A DNA stretch of 64,000 nt from Madurella fahalii (Eukaryota > Ascomycota > Sordariomycetes > Sordariales), in assembly GCA_029876055.1 (NCBI GenBank), contig CM056877.1, positions 4,464,001-4,528,000 of the forward strand. Reading direction: 5' to 3'. The notes under the pieces were generated by a model, which did no database searches, was not told where the DNA came from, and worked only from the letters and a program-made list of their open reading frames with translations. Position 1 is the stretch's first letter. Each line of letters begins with the position of its first letter. A program made the translations under genes and the position numbers. Below, piece by piece: positions 30,839 through 41,189 of the stretch.

Positions 30839-32356
30839 TCAAGACCAGGTCACCCTCACCTCTACCTCGCCCCACTTCCCCCGAATTGACGCCCTGGCTG
30901 ACTCGAAGAGCAAAGGACGGAACTCTGCTTCTCCTTTCGCGATCTCGTCGTCATTAGAAATGGCATCATAATCCCAAAGGTCCGCATTGATCACAAGGGT
31001 GCTGTCCATCGGCACTGCCACGACAGATCGCTGTAAGGGGATTCTGGATCGCGGGCGGACTTGAATGCGGCGGCCGGATCCTCTCTTGAAGAGCTCGCTC
31101 TCCCCGAAATTGGTCCGGGCCGTGACATTCCCGAAGACGTCGGCGGGGTCCTCGCCATCTCCGTTTATGAGGATGACTTCCACCAAGGCCTCCGCGGCAT
31201 CACTCATCACGACGTAGCTCAGCGTGGCCAAGCCGTACCTGCCGCTGATAGTCGCGGACAGGAGTCCGTCGTACACGGTGGTGGAGTCATACACGTTCCA
31301 TGAAATCTGGCCCCGGCTGACCTCGTCGTCCGGGGACAGGTCGGCGTCCTTGTCCAGGAGGTCAAGCTCTATGGCAAAACTCCCGGCGGCCGAGATGGCC
31401 CGGGACGGGCCGGCGAGCGGGGCCTTCTCGCCCGGGCGGATAGAGTCGTAGTCGTCTCTGCTGCGCTGGTAGAGGTACTGGCGGCCCCAGCCGTCGGAGG
31501 CGGTGATGGTGCCGTAGAGGTCGCCGGGATTCTCCTCGTCGATACGGTCGATCCGCACCCAGAAGACCTCGACCAACGCCCGGCCTTGGGGGAACAGTCC
31601 ACCGACCGCCGTCGGAGCCAGAGACAGGCGCGGTCTAGGAATGCCGCTATAGCAGATGAGGCCCAGCGCGGCCGCCGCCGCCGCTACCGTTGTTATCCCC
31701 GTGGGGTTCTGGGAGGGGTAGAAGGGTTGCCCGGGATTGTTATCAGCTCGGAGCAGCGCAGCCGAGAGATTTCCCCAGCCATTCTCCAACGCAATCACCT
31801 CCTCGGTCGGCGGGTTGCCCACTGCAAAGTTCTGGATGAATAAGTCGCATATCCGGGTGAATCTGGCCGATTCGCATATCATCTGTATGACGATCAACAG
31901 TGAACGCGCTATTTGCTGACCCTCAGCTCCAGCCACCGCAAGGTGGTTGACGGCTGTGATGAGCTGCTGTTGGCCAAGATTGATGAGATGTCTTTGTTGC
32001 CTTGCAGCCCTCTCGAGAGCGTCGTAGCCGCCGTTGTACCCCAGGCAGATGGAGCCAAGTATGAACTTCCTACGACCCTCGTTGTCGAACTCGAACCACT
32101 GGCCATTGTTATCCTGGTACCCAATCAGGTAAACGTTGTCCATTTGAATCCTCAGTGTCACAGACCGGGATCTCGTGCGCAATACTATGTCGAGCCACCG
32201 GGTGGGCGGTCTCTCTTGGGGGTAAAGAACCGGACAGCCGTGACAGACCCTCCCCGGGTCTCTGAGCATATCGCGCAATTGCAAGATGAAGGCCCTGTAG
32301 CCGCTGCCGTCGCTGTTGCTTTGATCGACATCGAACACCAGAGTCGGATCCGCCAT
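30839..32356 (-). CDS. Ribosome-inactivating protein domain (rRNA N-glycosidase) with two C-terminal tandem repeats (505 aa)
   Basis: One intact exon. Residues about 5-238 form a ribosome-inactivating domain. All five active-site positions of the family are present: Tyr76 (DNVYLIGY), Tyr111 (NGGYDALERAA), Glu162 and Arg165 (MICESARFTRI) and Trp194 (NGWGNLS). Such domains remove one adenine from the sarcin-ricin loop of large-subunit rRNA and stop translation. Residues about 259-384 and 390-505 are two related beta-rich repeats. Each begins ALVEV and contains an acidic motif (LDLLDKDADLSPDDE; ADLWDYDAISNDDE). They recall DUF6598-type domains of grass proteins, which is from memory. No signal peptide, transmembrane segment or lectin chain is seen, so the product is probably cytosolic. 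Its role (defence, self-regulation or a weapon released on lysis) is unknown. Transfer from another lineage is possible. Confidence 0.9.
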   Translation of the reverse strand: MADPTLVFDVDQSNSDGSGYRAFILQLRDMLRDPGRVCHGCPVLYPQERPPTRWLDIVLRTRSRSVTLRIQMDNVYLIGYQDNNGQWFEFDNEGRRKFILGSICLGYNGGYDALERAARQQRHLINLGQQQLITAVNHLAVAGAEGQQIARSLLIVIQMICESARFTRICDLFIQNFAVGNPPTEEVIALENGWGNLSAALLRADNNPGQPFYPSQNPTGITTVAAAAAALGLICYSGIPRPRLSLAPTAVGGLFPQGRALVEVFWVRIDRIDEENPGDLYGTITASDGWGRQYLYQRSRDDYDSIRPGEKAPLAGPSRAISAAGSFAIELDLLDKDADLSPDDEVSRGQISWNVYDSTTVYDGLLSATISGRYGLATLSYVVMSDAAEALVEVILINGDGEDPADVFGNVTARTNFGESELFKRGSGRRIQVRPRSRIPLQRSVVAVPMDSTLVINADLWDYDAISNDDEIAKGEAEFRPLLFESARASIRGKWGEVEVRVTWS

Positions 32357-33635
32357 GGTGTGTTGCTGCGCTTGCTTCCGGTGGCACTAAAAGTGCTGAG
32401 GATGCGTCGTGGTATGCGGATACACTGTGCTGGACTGCTGTGGAATGTTGTGCGAAGAGTGTGTTCTAGGCGAGGAGAAATTATGGGTTTGTCTTGTCCT
32501 GAAATTTACTGGGGTTAGTCCTGGCTATCTTAAATATGCGATTGTAAGACTGTCCTTTCCGGGCTCGTTACTACTACCGTTTCCTCTCTCAAGATATCAT
32601 GCCGACCATTATCACGCCGTCCATTCTCATGACACTGCTTCTATCACTGGTTCTCACACCACTCGTTAATATGCAGCCGCGCTATCATGTTACTCATTCG
32701 CATACCGCCCCTTTTTATGCCACCCATTATTAGGCAACCCATCATCACACCACCCACCGAGATGCTCTTCCAAAGGCTGAAGTGGGCTGATCTGTGTTAC
32801 ACAGCTGCCGGTTCTGACACTACGCGTGGGCAATTATCCAATCACAGTGTATTAATTACCGTACGACTCTTCCCTGTCGCAGTAGGCCGTGAGCACTGAA
32901 GGGGCATCTCTCATTCTATCTCGTGTCGCTCATCTTCTCAACCTCCGTCATCGGTTGGTATAAGTATAACTGCACATTCTCATTGCACTTACCTGTCAAA
33001 CTGTTCTGACCTGTCGTGTTGCTGTTCTATGCCGCTATCGCGACATGGTCCAATACGTGTGCATTACGTGTTCTTTGAGTGTCTGTGCTGCAAACTTCTC
33101 CCGGCTGCGGTGCTGTGATGTTGTCCTGTTTTTCTCCCTCCGCCTCTCCGGTTGCGGGTATCATCTCTTCTCCAAGGCCCGCTAGATTACTTCTGCCAAT
33201 GCTCTATATTGAGCTTCCTCTTTACTCTCCCCAGCGATTTCTGTGGTACAATTATGCTATTTTACTCTTTAAGTTAATATATGAACTATCTGTCTTGTGC
33301 AACCACCAGCTTCCCGATGACTTTCCTCTGGGTAGGAGAGCGACTGTTCCAATACCACGTTAGGACATCATCTAGGAAGGTCGGGGTGGAGGCTGAATGA
33401 AATCAGTTGTCACCCCTTCGGGTTCAAAATTGGAGGGGCCACAGACCACTTTTCTGTGCGCACGTGATCGGGGGCCTGGAAAAATGTGGGTTGATGCCAC
33501 GCGGGACGCGTTGCGGCCACCCTGCTAGTGTAGACCCATGTTTTCCAGCGCGATGAGGGTCGTCGGAAGACACACTACCATAATCCGAAATCCCTACTAA
33601 TTCCGGTCTCAGATGCTCAGACGAGACCTGCTAGG
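32357..33635. other. 5' flank of the ribosome-inactivating protein gene
   Basis: Divergent intergenic DNA. Pyrimidine-rich blocks and short direct repeats such as accactcgtt/cacccatta near 32650-32760. No gene supported. Confidence 0.45.
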
Positions 33636-33805
33636 GGTGAGGTGCCGCTTGTTGTACCTATCGGTCCACTTTTATAGCCGCACTTTAACAAGCCAAGCAA
33701 GTCGCATGGTCAATACCACACTCTTCAGCGGTCGGTGCCACAACGACCTCACGCCGCCCAGCCGGAAGAACGAGGCTGTACTGCACATCAGAGACTATAT
33801 TTTAT
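33636..33805 (+). repeat. Dispersed repeat, copy 2 (diverged)
   Basis: Partner of 22985-23195, in the same orientation. Immediately to the right is an AT-rich tract (33797-33850, tattttattttatttaatttt...), which may mark a former insertion end. Confidence 0.35.
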
Positions 33806-34335
33806 TTTATTTAATTTTTTTTTTTTTAACTATTTAACTCTCTATTTAAAAATCGCGTTCCTCTCCAAAGCTGCCTTTATTCGGTATGAGTAGGAATGCC
33901 CAGGTTCCCGACGAACTGACTCCTCGCGAGCCTTGGGTCTGGCTGCCAAGAGGCGGCGGGGCACGCTGGCTGCTGAGCCGCAGCGTATGAGGTGCTAACT
34001 CCAGCCGCAACGCTTTCCCCCCTTGGTCCACCTATTATCGTCCCTCCTCAACGCCACTTCATGCAAAACCCCTCTTAGCCACGGCGATTATTGGACATCA
34101 TGACCCTGTCGGTATTTAAGACAGGGGATAGGGATGGTCTGGAAGCCCAAAAGTGCCTGGCGTATTGGCGCCAAGGAGATGGGTCGATTGACGAGAGCTC
34201 CAGGTTCTCGTCTCCAGCGAGGCTGGCCGGTTTGTCGTCTTCCTCGTGAAAACCTCGTTCGGCCCTTCGTGACGTGCTGGCCATGGTCCTGGACCTCAAG
34301 TAGCGCGACCGAGCCCACGCTGTCAAGACATCACC
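33806..34335. other. Promoter region of the membrane protein gene
   Basis: An AT-rich tract at its left end, then GC-rich DNA. No gene seen. Confidence 0.4.
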
Positions 34336-36550
34336 ATGTTCCTAACGCCTCCCGCGTCTCCCACGCTGCCTACGCCCACGCCCACGCCGACCTTGGCAAG
34401 CGCGCTTTTGAGCGCCATCCACCTTCAACCGCGGCAGACGGGCTTTTACGATGACATCAACTATTCCTATGATACAGAATGTATTGTGCGTACACATACA
34501 CACACTCTCTTTCACCCCCCGTGGCTTGCCGGGCCGGCAAGTAGCTGCGATTCTGACGCGCAGCCGAATCTAGACCCAGGGCGTCGCCAATGCGATGCGA
34601 TGTACAAGCATCATTGAGAGCTGCAATCCGGCCTACGACATAGCGACCGACTACTACGAAGCCGCCACATCTTGCTTCTGCAACTATGGCATCTCCTATC
34701 TCGATTGCTATTTCGAAAATGTCGTCGCTGGGAGCTGTTCGAGCTACTACGGTATCACGGGCATGTCTCATTCCCGCTGAGCATGAGAGGGGCCATTTCA
34801 GCTGACAACGACGACCAGACTGGGGCGAGTATCAAAGGTCCTACTACTCCGAGTTCTGTGGAAGCATCCCGCCGAGCGTCATGGGACAGATCCAGCCGCC
34901 GTGAGTTGAGAGCCTTGTTGCATGCACTCCTTTCAGCATGGAAAACTAACTGGCCGTTCAGGGCGACCGTCTCTCTGGATTTTGAGTACGTTTCCGGCCC
35001 GGAGGTGACGCCCTTTTTACCGGGATTGACAATGTGTCTAGGACCGTCGATGTCGTGACAGCGGCGGGCGACCTCTCGCGACCCGACTACGATGGCCAGC
35101 CGAGCTACAAAGGGACAGGGGCGTTGCTCGACGGCGCATGTGCGCAAACCGGTTTTACCCGCGTCGATGCCGGGAGCACAATCTACTTTGCCGGCTTCAT
35201 GGGCTGCATCAACGACCGGCCCGAGTGTTGCCCCTGGCCCGTGGCCACGGCCACGTCCGGATCCACCGGGCCTGCGACCGATGCTGCCGGGGTAAACGTC
35301 CAGGACAACCTTGGTTATGATCTCCCCATGCCGGTGAACAGGGACCTTGCTCAGCTGGCGAGCTGTGCTGAGGATTACTACTCCATTTCTGGCGGATGCT
35401 GTCCCAAGTACGTACTCAGGTCACCTCATCATCGCCCCCACCCATCTCCCTTTTTTTTTTTTTTTTTTTTTGGCCAATTTCTAACTCGAGTAGCGGCTTT
35501 TGGCCTTTTACGAGCGCTGTAGGAGGACAGACGCCTTGCTGGAGCTCCGTCAACAACGTGGCCGTCCCGACTCTTACCGTCGGAAGTGATGAATCCGAGA
35601 CTCAGAAGCCGACCTCGGCTGTGGTGAATATCGTCTGGACGATGCGCTATCCCGTCGCCGATCCTGGAAGTGAAGGGCTTTCTACTGCTGCCAAGGCAGG
35701 CATCGGCGCCGGTGCTGGTGTTGCGGCCATTCTCATCATCGGTCTCGCCATCTGCCTTTGGAGATATCGCCGCAAGAGCAAGAAGCTGGCACAGGCCCAA
35801 CAACCAGTCCCGCCAGGTCAGATCCCGCAGCAGCAGCAGCAGCAGCAGCACTTCCAACAACCGCCTCCCATGATGCAGCAAGCCGCCGTGCCCAACGGCC
35901 AGTACCCTCCGGGCGCCTACCACCCGCCAGGCATGGCGGCGCACAGCATGTCAATGTCGTCCGGCGGCGCAAGCGGCGCGCCGAGCATGGGCCAGACACC
36001 GCCGGCTGCGCTGGTGCCACAGAGCACAGGGACCTCCGGCGGCGGGGTCAGCGAGCTGAGCTCGCAGAGCGGCCAGGGCCTCCTACACAACGGCCAGCCG
36101 GGCGGCTACTTTGCCGGGGCGGCCGCGGCCAACCCGCGCGCGTCCTACGGCGGCAGCACCAGCAGCGGGGCGGGGACCCCCGGCACTACGGGCGGCAACG
36201 GGCAGGGCTACCCGGCGCCGATCGCCGAGGCGGACGAGGGCCAGCATCCGTACTCGCAGCATGCTTATTCACAGTATCACCAACAGCAGCACCAGCAGCA
36301 GCAGCAGCCGCAACAGTACTATGGCGCTCCGCCGCAGTACCAGCAGCAGCAGATGGCGCATCCCGGCCAGTATTACCCTCCACAGGGAGGATACGCCTAC
36401 CCTCAGCAACCGCAACAACAGGTCTACTACCCACCGCAGCCGCAGTCACCGTCGAACGTCAACAGGGCCGAGATGAGCGCTCATAGAGAGGTAGATCCGC
36501 CGCAGGAAGTCATGGGGAGCAAGGTACCGCCTGGGTTCAATGGTTCGTAG
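34336..36550 (+). CDS. Single-pass membrane protein with Cys-rich ectodomain and Gln/Pro-rich tail (about 616 aa)
   Basis: Six exons: 34336-34485, 34580 (or 34574)-34751, 34819-34900, 34962-34985 (24 bp), 35042-35407 and 35494-36550. Both choices for exon 2 keep phase. The N-terminus may hold a weak signal (LASALLSAIHLQPRQ). The outer part is Cys-rich: RCTSIIESC, SCFCNYGISYLDC, EFCGSIP, GCINDRPECCPWP, GGCCPNGFWPF. A membrane segment (AGIGAGAGVAAILIIGLAICLW) is followed by a basic stop-transfer stretch (RYRRKSKK). The cytosolic tail of about 250 residues is rich in Gln, Pro, Gly and Tyr, with a seven-CAG tract at 35828-35848. The layout resembles fungal cell-surface sensors, but no WSC or Mid2 domain is evident. 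Intron 5 contains 21 T. Confidence 0.75.
35451..35471 (+). repeat. Poly-T tract (21) inside an intron
   Basis: Lies between the donor at 35408 and the branch site ctaac (about 35481) of intron 5 of the membrane protein gene. It is a long polypyrimidine run. Confidence 0.85.
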
Positions 36551-38115
36551 ATGGTCGCTTGGGAAGGAAGGGGAGGAGCTTTTCTTTTCTTTTTTTTTTT
36601 TTCTTGTTAGTCTTTGGGAATGTCGAGCGTACGGAAAGGCCACAGCATCTGATATTAATCTCGTTACTTAATAATGTGATGATGCTTTCACTGCTTCGCC
36701 CTACGAGGACCTGATTTCATGTCGGAGAAATGGGAGCGGTCACTGCCATTAAATAGGAGGCTCTTCCAAGATCCCTACCTAACCGGCCAGGGGGGATGAT
36801 TCGAGAGAGCCTTGGGACAAAAAAACTCGGTGAAAAAGGGAAATGGAAATTCAGCCCCCGTAGGTCCCAGAGGCTGATTAGGTATGGTTAGTGTTTCCGA
36901 TGCGACGATTGGGTGGGTCCCGCCCCTCATTGCCCCAGCGGCCGAAGTGAGCCGCGCTGTGTGACGCCACGGCGGCGGGTCATACGAGCGATCCACGGTG
37001 TGGTTGAGATTGGAAATTTCGCTCCTAAAGCAGCTCGCGGCAGTGGAAGTCGTTAAAGTAAATGCTATGCAGCAGAGAGACGGCGGCACCTTGTTGGGCC
37101 CAGGGCGGCCCAGCCCAACCCATTTCTGCATTTCTGCATTTCTGCCGAGGAGCTTCGGGCGGGGAGCGTATCCGGGACTCAGCACACGACCTTGATATTT
37201 GGAAATGCAACTCAGTAAGTGCTGTCGTGGTCCCGTCGCTGAGGTCGACAGGCCCTGCATTCTGCAAGTGGGAATTGTAAATTTCTACATAAATTGTTTT
37301 TGAGCGATGCGAAGCAAAGTTGGCAACGCAGCTTTTGCTGCAAAGCTGATTGGCCGCGGGCCACGGACCCCGGCCAACGGTGGAATGTGATGGTTCAGGT
37401 ACGTACATACCGTACCAAATACCTGCTGTACTGTTGCCTTGGTTGAGGTCGGGTATCCTACCTTACCTAAGGTAGGTACCTAACGCAGGCAGAACATGCC
37501 GCTTCTCTTCGCAAGATATACCCGATGGTGCTACACATAGGACTCCCCCACGGGGGAGGTGCGGAAAGGGCTCCTATATGTTCTGTCGGGAGCCTGCCCT
37601 CGGGCGCTGGAGATGGTGGGGAGGGAAAGGGATTGGATGCACAGAGCACCGCCACCCTCTGAGCAAGGTGCTGCACAGGACAGGACGGATGAGACATTTC
37701 TACGGTTCATCCGGCAATGTGCTCCTTTGGCTCGCAAGGCTCTCCATCTCCCCTCCATGATTGACTCTGCTATACTGTGTCACGGGCAGGCTTTGTCGGT
37801 AGCAAAATATTGTAATTCAGCTCCCAACAGCGGCATCTGCAAGCCTCGCCGGTCATTCCACTTTCGTGATTCACATTACGTCCTATCGGCGCCAAACCCC
37901 TCACTCTAAACAGGTCGGCGTTGGCACTTCGGTGCATCACGTCCATGCCGGTTGAGACCGGGCAAGAGTCAGCAATTGCGGTACATCTGCAGCCCGCCGA
38001 ATGTACTACCCATAACCGCTACCACAACCTGGCTGCTGCCGGCTTATAATAAGCCTCACGACCTGCCCAAGATAGACGGGATATCGGTGCCGCCCATCGT
38101 TACAGAACCATAACC
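36551..38115. other. Intergenic region
   Basis: The 3' flank of the membrane protein gene with a T-rich tract (36580-36602), then about 1.4 kb without a supported gene. Contains short direct repeats (tttctgcattt, 37124-37144) and a ccttacctaaggtaggtacc near-palindrome (37462-37481) of a type frequent in fungal spacers. Confidence 0.45.
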
Positions 38116-39306
38116 ATGTTTGTTGCGGAAACCGCCACAGCTGGGGTCTGGCCACCGAGTTATCACCCAATGTTTACCGTGCTTCCTCACAACGGGTATA
38201 TAGGTGTGTTTCCTGCCGAGAGAGAGCAAGAAGACGGCCTTAACATGAAACTGACCCGCGGGACCAGCAGAGAACTCACTCCCGGACAGGCTTCGGGAAA
38301 CCGAAAACGCCCCGGAGAAGAACGCCTCTCCCAGACCTGTTGATACCCACGCCGACACTGGGACATCTAACCCCGCCCCCGCGCCTCTTGAACCCCCTCA
38401 GCCCACCAAGCAGTACAGCGACCGGTGGGACTGGGACCCAAAATCGATGGACTATGTCAGGGAAAAAGGTATACGAGCAGCTCCTGGCCTGTGAATCGGG
38501 CGCCACGGCTAACCGAGGTCATGCAAAGACGGTGTGAAGCAATTTTACTCCGAGTACCAGAAACAGGGGGGCACTCAACGGCGTCCAGGAAACGCCGACA
38601 CAGATACTGACGTTCCCAAATCCGAACCCAAGGGGCCTATGGTTGCGGGACCGAGCTCATCAGAGCCCCAGGTTCGACCCGCCTTGAGGCCGCCACCATC
38701 TCCGTACGCGGATCCTCTAGGTAAAGGTATGTCCGCTCCACGCTCCTGTTCCAAAATGTTCCCTCTGTGCTGACAAAAAAACTCTGGTCAGAATTCCAAA
38801 TCGTAGAGAAACCTAAGCGCTTCTTCGGCGTCGGCCGCATCTTCAAGACGGTGTGGTTCGAGCCGTGCCCAAAGGACATGCCCAGCGGGCGGACCGAACT
38901 CGACCAGTGGTCGAGCCGGTGTCCCGGGTTCCACGGCCAGAAGCCGATCACCCGCTTCCGGTGGTTTGTCGTGGTGCGCCGCCGGCAGCACCACTCGCTC
39001 TGCTTCAGCATCACAACGTTTGGCGGGGCCGGGGCGGCCAAGAACAACCGTGGCCGGCCATCTGACTATGTCGTGCTCCACTCGTCGGCGATCGAGCCCG
39101 AGGCGCCATACGAGGAGGAGAATATCACGCGGGAGCCTATTGCCGTGATCATCGAGGACGATGAGCAGTTAATTTCGCCCAAAGCGAGGTTAGACTGCGG
39201 GAGGATCTACACCGTTGAGGACGGCCTGCCCGTCATGAAGGTTGGCCGGGTGCTTCCAGCATCTCTGCCGCTCCTGGAGGAATACTACAAGGATAGTATG
39301 GCATAA
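38116..39306 (+). CDS. DUF6590-domain protein (333 aa)
   Basis: Four exons: 38116-38203, 38268-38468, 38529-38726 and 38792-39306; all junctions are phase 1 and total 334 codons. The N-terminal half is polar and Pro-rich, with a YSDRWDWDPKSMDYVREK segment. The C-terminal half (about 164-330) is a complete DUF6590 domain: EFQIVEKPKRFFGVGRIF, a long strand FRWFVVVRRRQHHSLCFSI, TTFGGAGAAKN, DYVVLHSS, a glycine/arginine core DCGRIYTVE and the terminal VGRVLPASLPLLEEYY. The domain is abundant in filamentous fungi and its function is unknown. No signal peptide or membrane segment. The small 5' exons are inferred from splice consensus and phase only. It converges with the CCDC97-like gene. Confidence 0.83.
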
Positions 39307-39691
39307 AGCCCGGGTGGGACATCTTCATCTATGTTACTGGTGGGGTGGCTCCGTCTGTTTTACGTTATTATTATACATGTCTTGAAAGCTACGGGGCGCT
39401 GGGGTGGGTGCAACATGGGAAACCAACGGAGGGAAGCTAGTAAGGAACACGGAACCAAATTTGTGACAACATGACTTGGCATCAACCGGTTCTTGGGCCT
39501 CGATATGTGGACACAAACGGGGCGAGGGTCCATAGTAATATGACCAGACTGGAACTGCATTTTGCGTTGTGTAAAGTCTCAACCCAATCAGAAAGCTTTC
39601 TTTCCGTGACATGACTGCATGTCTGCAAGCGGTCTTAACGCCTCATAGTCCCTCTACCGAGACCCGGATACCCAGCACGAACCAACACCCC
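39307..39691. other. Short intergenic stretch between converging genes
   Basis: 3' flanks of the DUF6590 gene and the CCDC97-like gene. Nothing else seen. Confidence 0.5.
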
Positions 39692-40702
39692 CTAGAAGTC
39701 CTGCACCCCGGTCTCCCCCTGGAGAACCTTGTCAGCCTTCACCCTCCCTCTTCCCCCTCCTCCTTCCGCTCCCCCACCCCCACCCACATATCCGTCCTCC
39801 CCGGCACTGCCACTCTCAGTGTCACTGGCCCACGCAGGATCCTCCTCCTCAAACCACGCTTCTTCCCTGTCCTCCCTCTCGAGAACATCATACTCCTCGT
39901 CCCCGTCCACCGCAGAATAATCAAAATCCTCGTCCTCCCCCCTGACAAACCGGTCCCGCAGGAACTCCTCCCACTGCCGCCGGCCTTGGTCCCTCGTCTT
40001 GGGAGGGGGGATGAGCTCCGCCGAGAGGCTGCTGAAGGATGTCCCAGCCTCTGCCGGGCCGGCTCTCCCTCCCGTAGCAGCGGCAGCAGCGGTAGCGGCA
40101 GCAGTAGTAGGAGTAGTAGTAGCAGTAGTAGTAGTGGTGGTGGTAACACTGGTTAAGGGGCAAGAGGCCGCTTGGTTCCGGTCGACGGTCTCGGCCCGCA
40201 GCTTGGCCAGCCGCTCTTCCCCGCGCAGGAGCGAGCCTTCCAGCACGCGCGCGTAGCCCTTGGCGCGGCCTTCGGCTTCGCGCTCCGAGGGCGTCTGGAA
40301 GCGGCGGATGAGGAAGTCATAGAGGAGCGGGTCTGTGAAGGTGGAAAGAGGAGTTAAAATGGGAGGGATGAGAAAAAAGAAAAATATATAAAAAAGAAGA
40401 AAGAAAAAAAGAGAAAAAAGAAGGAAAAGAAAAGAAAGGAAATGGAAGAGGCGTGGGAGGAGGAGGGGAGAGAGAGATGGTTCTTCCTATGTGATTGAGA
40501 TGATGTCGTGTGAACCAGGCGGCCTACCTGCAAACTCGTGCTCGCTGGACTGGAAATAGCTGGGGTGACGTTGCAGGTACTCTCTTCTCCGGTTCTGTAC
40601 TCTGATCTGGGCCGAGTGGGCCGGTGATTTTGGCGGCCGGGGTCGCGGCTTGGAGAACGATTCGGACTCGGGCGTTGCGGGCGGCGAGTCGAAGCGAGCC
40701 AT
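39692..40702 (-). CDS. CCDC97-like protein (271 aa)
   Basis: Two exons: 40702-40528 and 40332-39692, with a 195-bp purine-rich intron. The junction gives SSEHEFADPLLYDFLIRRFQTPSERE, which with the later EEFLRDRFVRGEDEDFDYSAVDGDEEYDVLEREDREEAWF block is the hallmark of the CCDC97 C-terminal domain. Animal CCDC97 associates with the SF3B part of the U2 snRNP, so a role in splicing is likely but inferred. The acidic YDVLE region is intact. A Thr/Ala-rich insert (about residues 110-140, coded by ACT/ACC and GCT triplets) separates the halves. An upstream in-frame ATG at 40759 would give 290 residues. MARFDSPPATPE was preferred as a typical start. Confidence 0.8.
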
Positions 40703-41189
40703 GAGAATGGGAGTGGGCCGTGACGACGGAGCGAGCTCGGAACAGCTTGCGGCAGACAATAAGTGCTGACCGATGTTGAAAGAGTTGGCGAATGTGAAGA
40801 GGACTGTATTGGATCACGGTTTCAGGACGGCGATATTAATTGGCGGAGGGTTGGTTCTGGAAGAGGCCATCACGGGGACGGGAACCGACGCACTGGAATC
40901 GGGAAGCTTTGCCGCTGTGGAGCGGGGCCGAGCGCCGGCCGGGAAGTTTCCAGGGGCTCTCTCTCGACCAATTCACTTACATCATCAAGGACGTCCGGCC
41001 ATCCCGTCTCTCCAGCATCGCAAGATGCCGGTAATATTAACAAAAAGATCTATGGATTTTTTTCAACATCCCATTAACTCCAAACCAAGGTAACAGCCTA
41101 GTAGAATCGTGAAAATCGCACGTTTGCCAACAACGCGCTTAGCGCCAATCCTCCCAAACACCGTAAACAACGGGGTTGCCCATCCCATA
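40703..41189. other. Intergenic stretch
   Basis: Promoter of the CCDC97-like gene and 3' flank of the ATPase gene. No gene seen. Confidence 0.45.
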
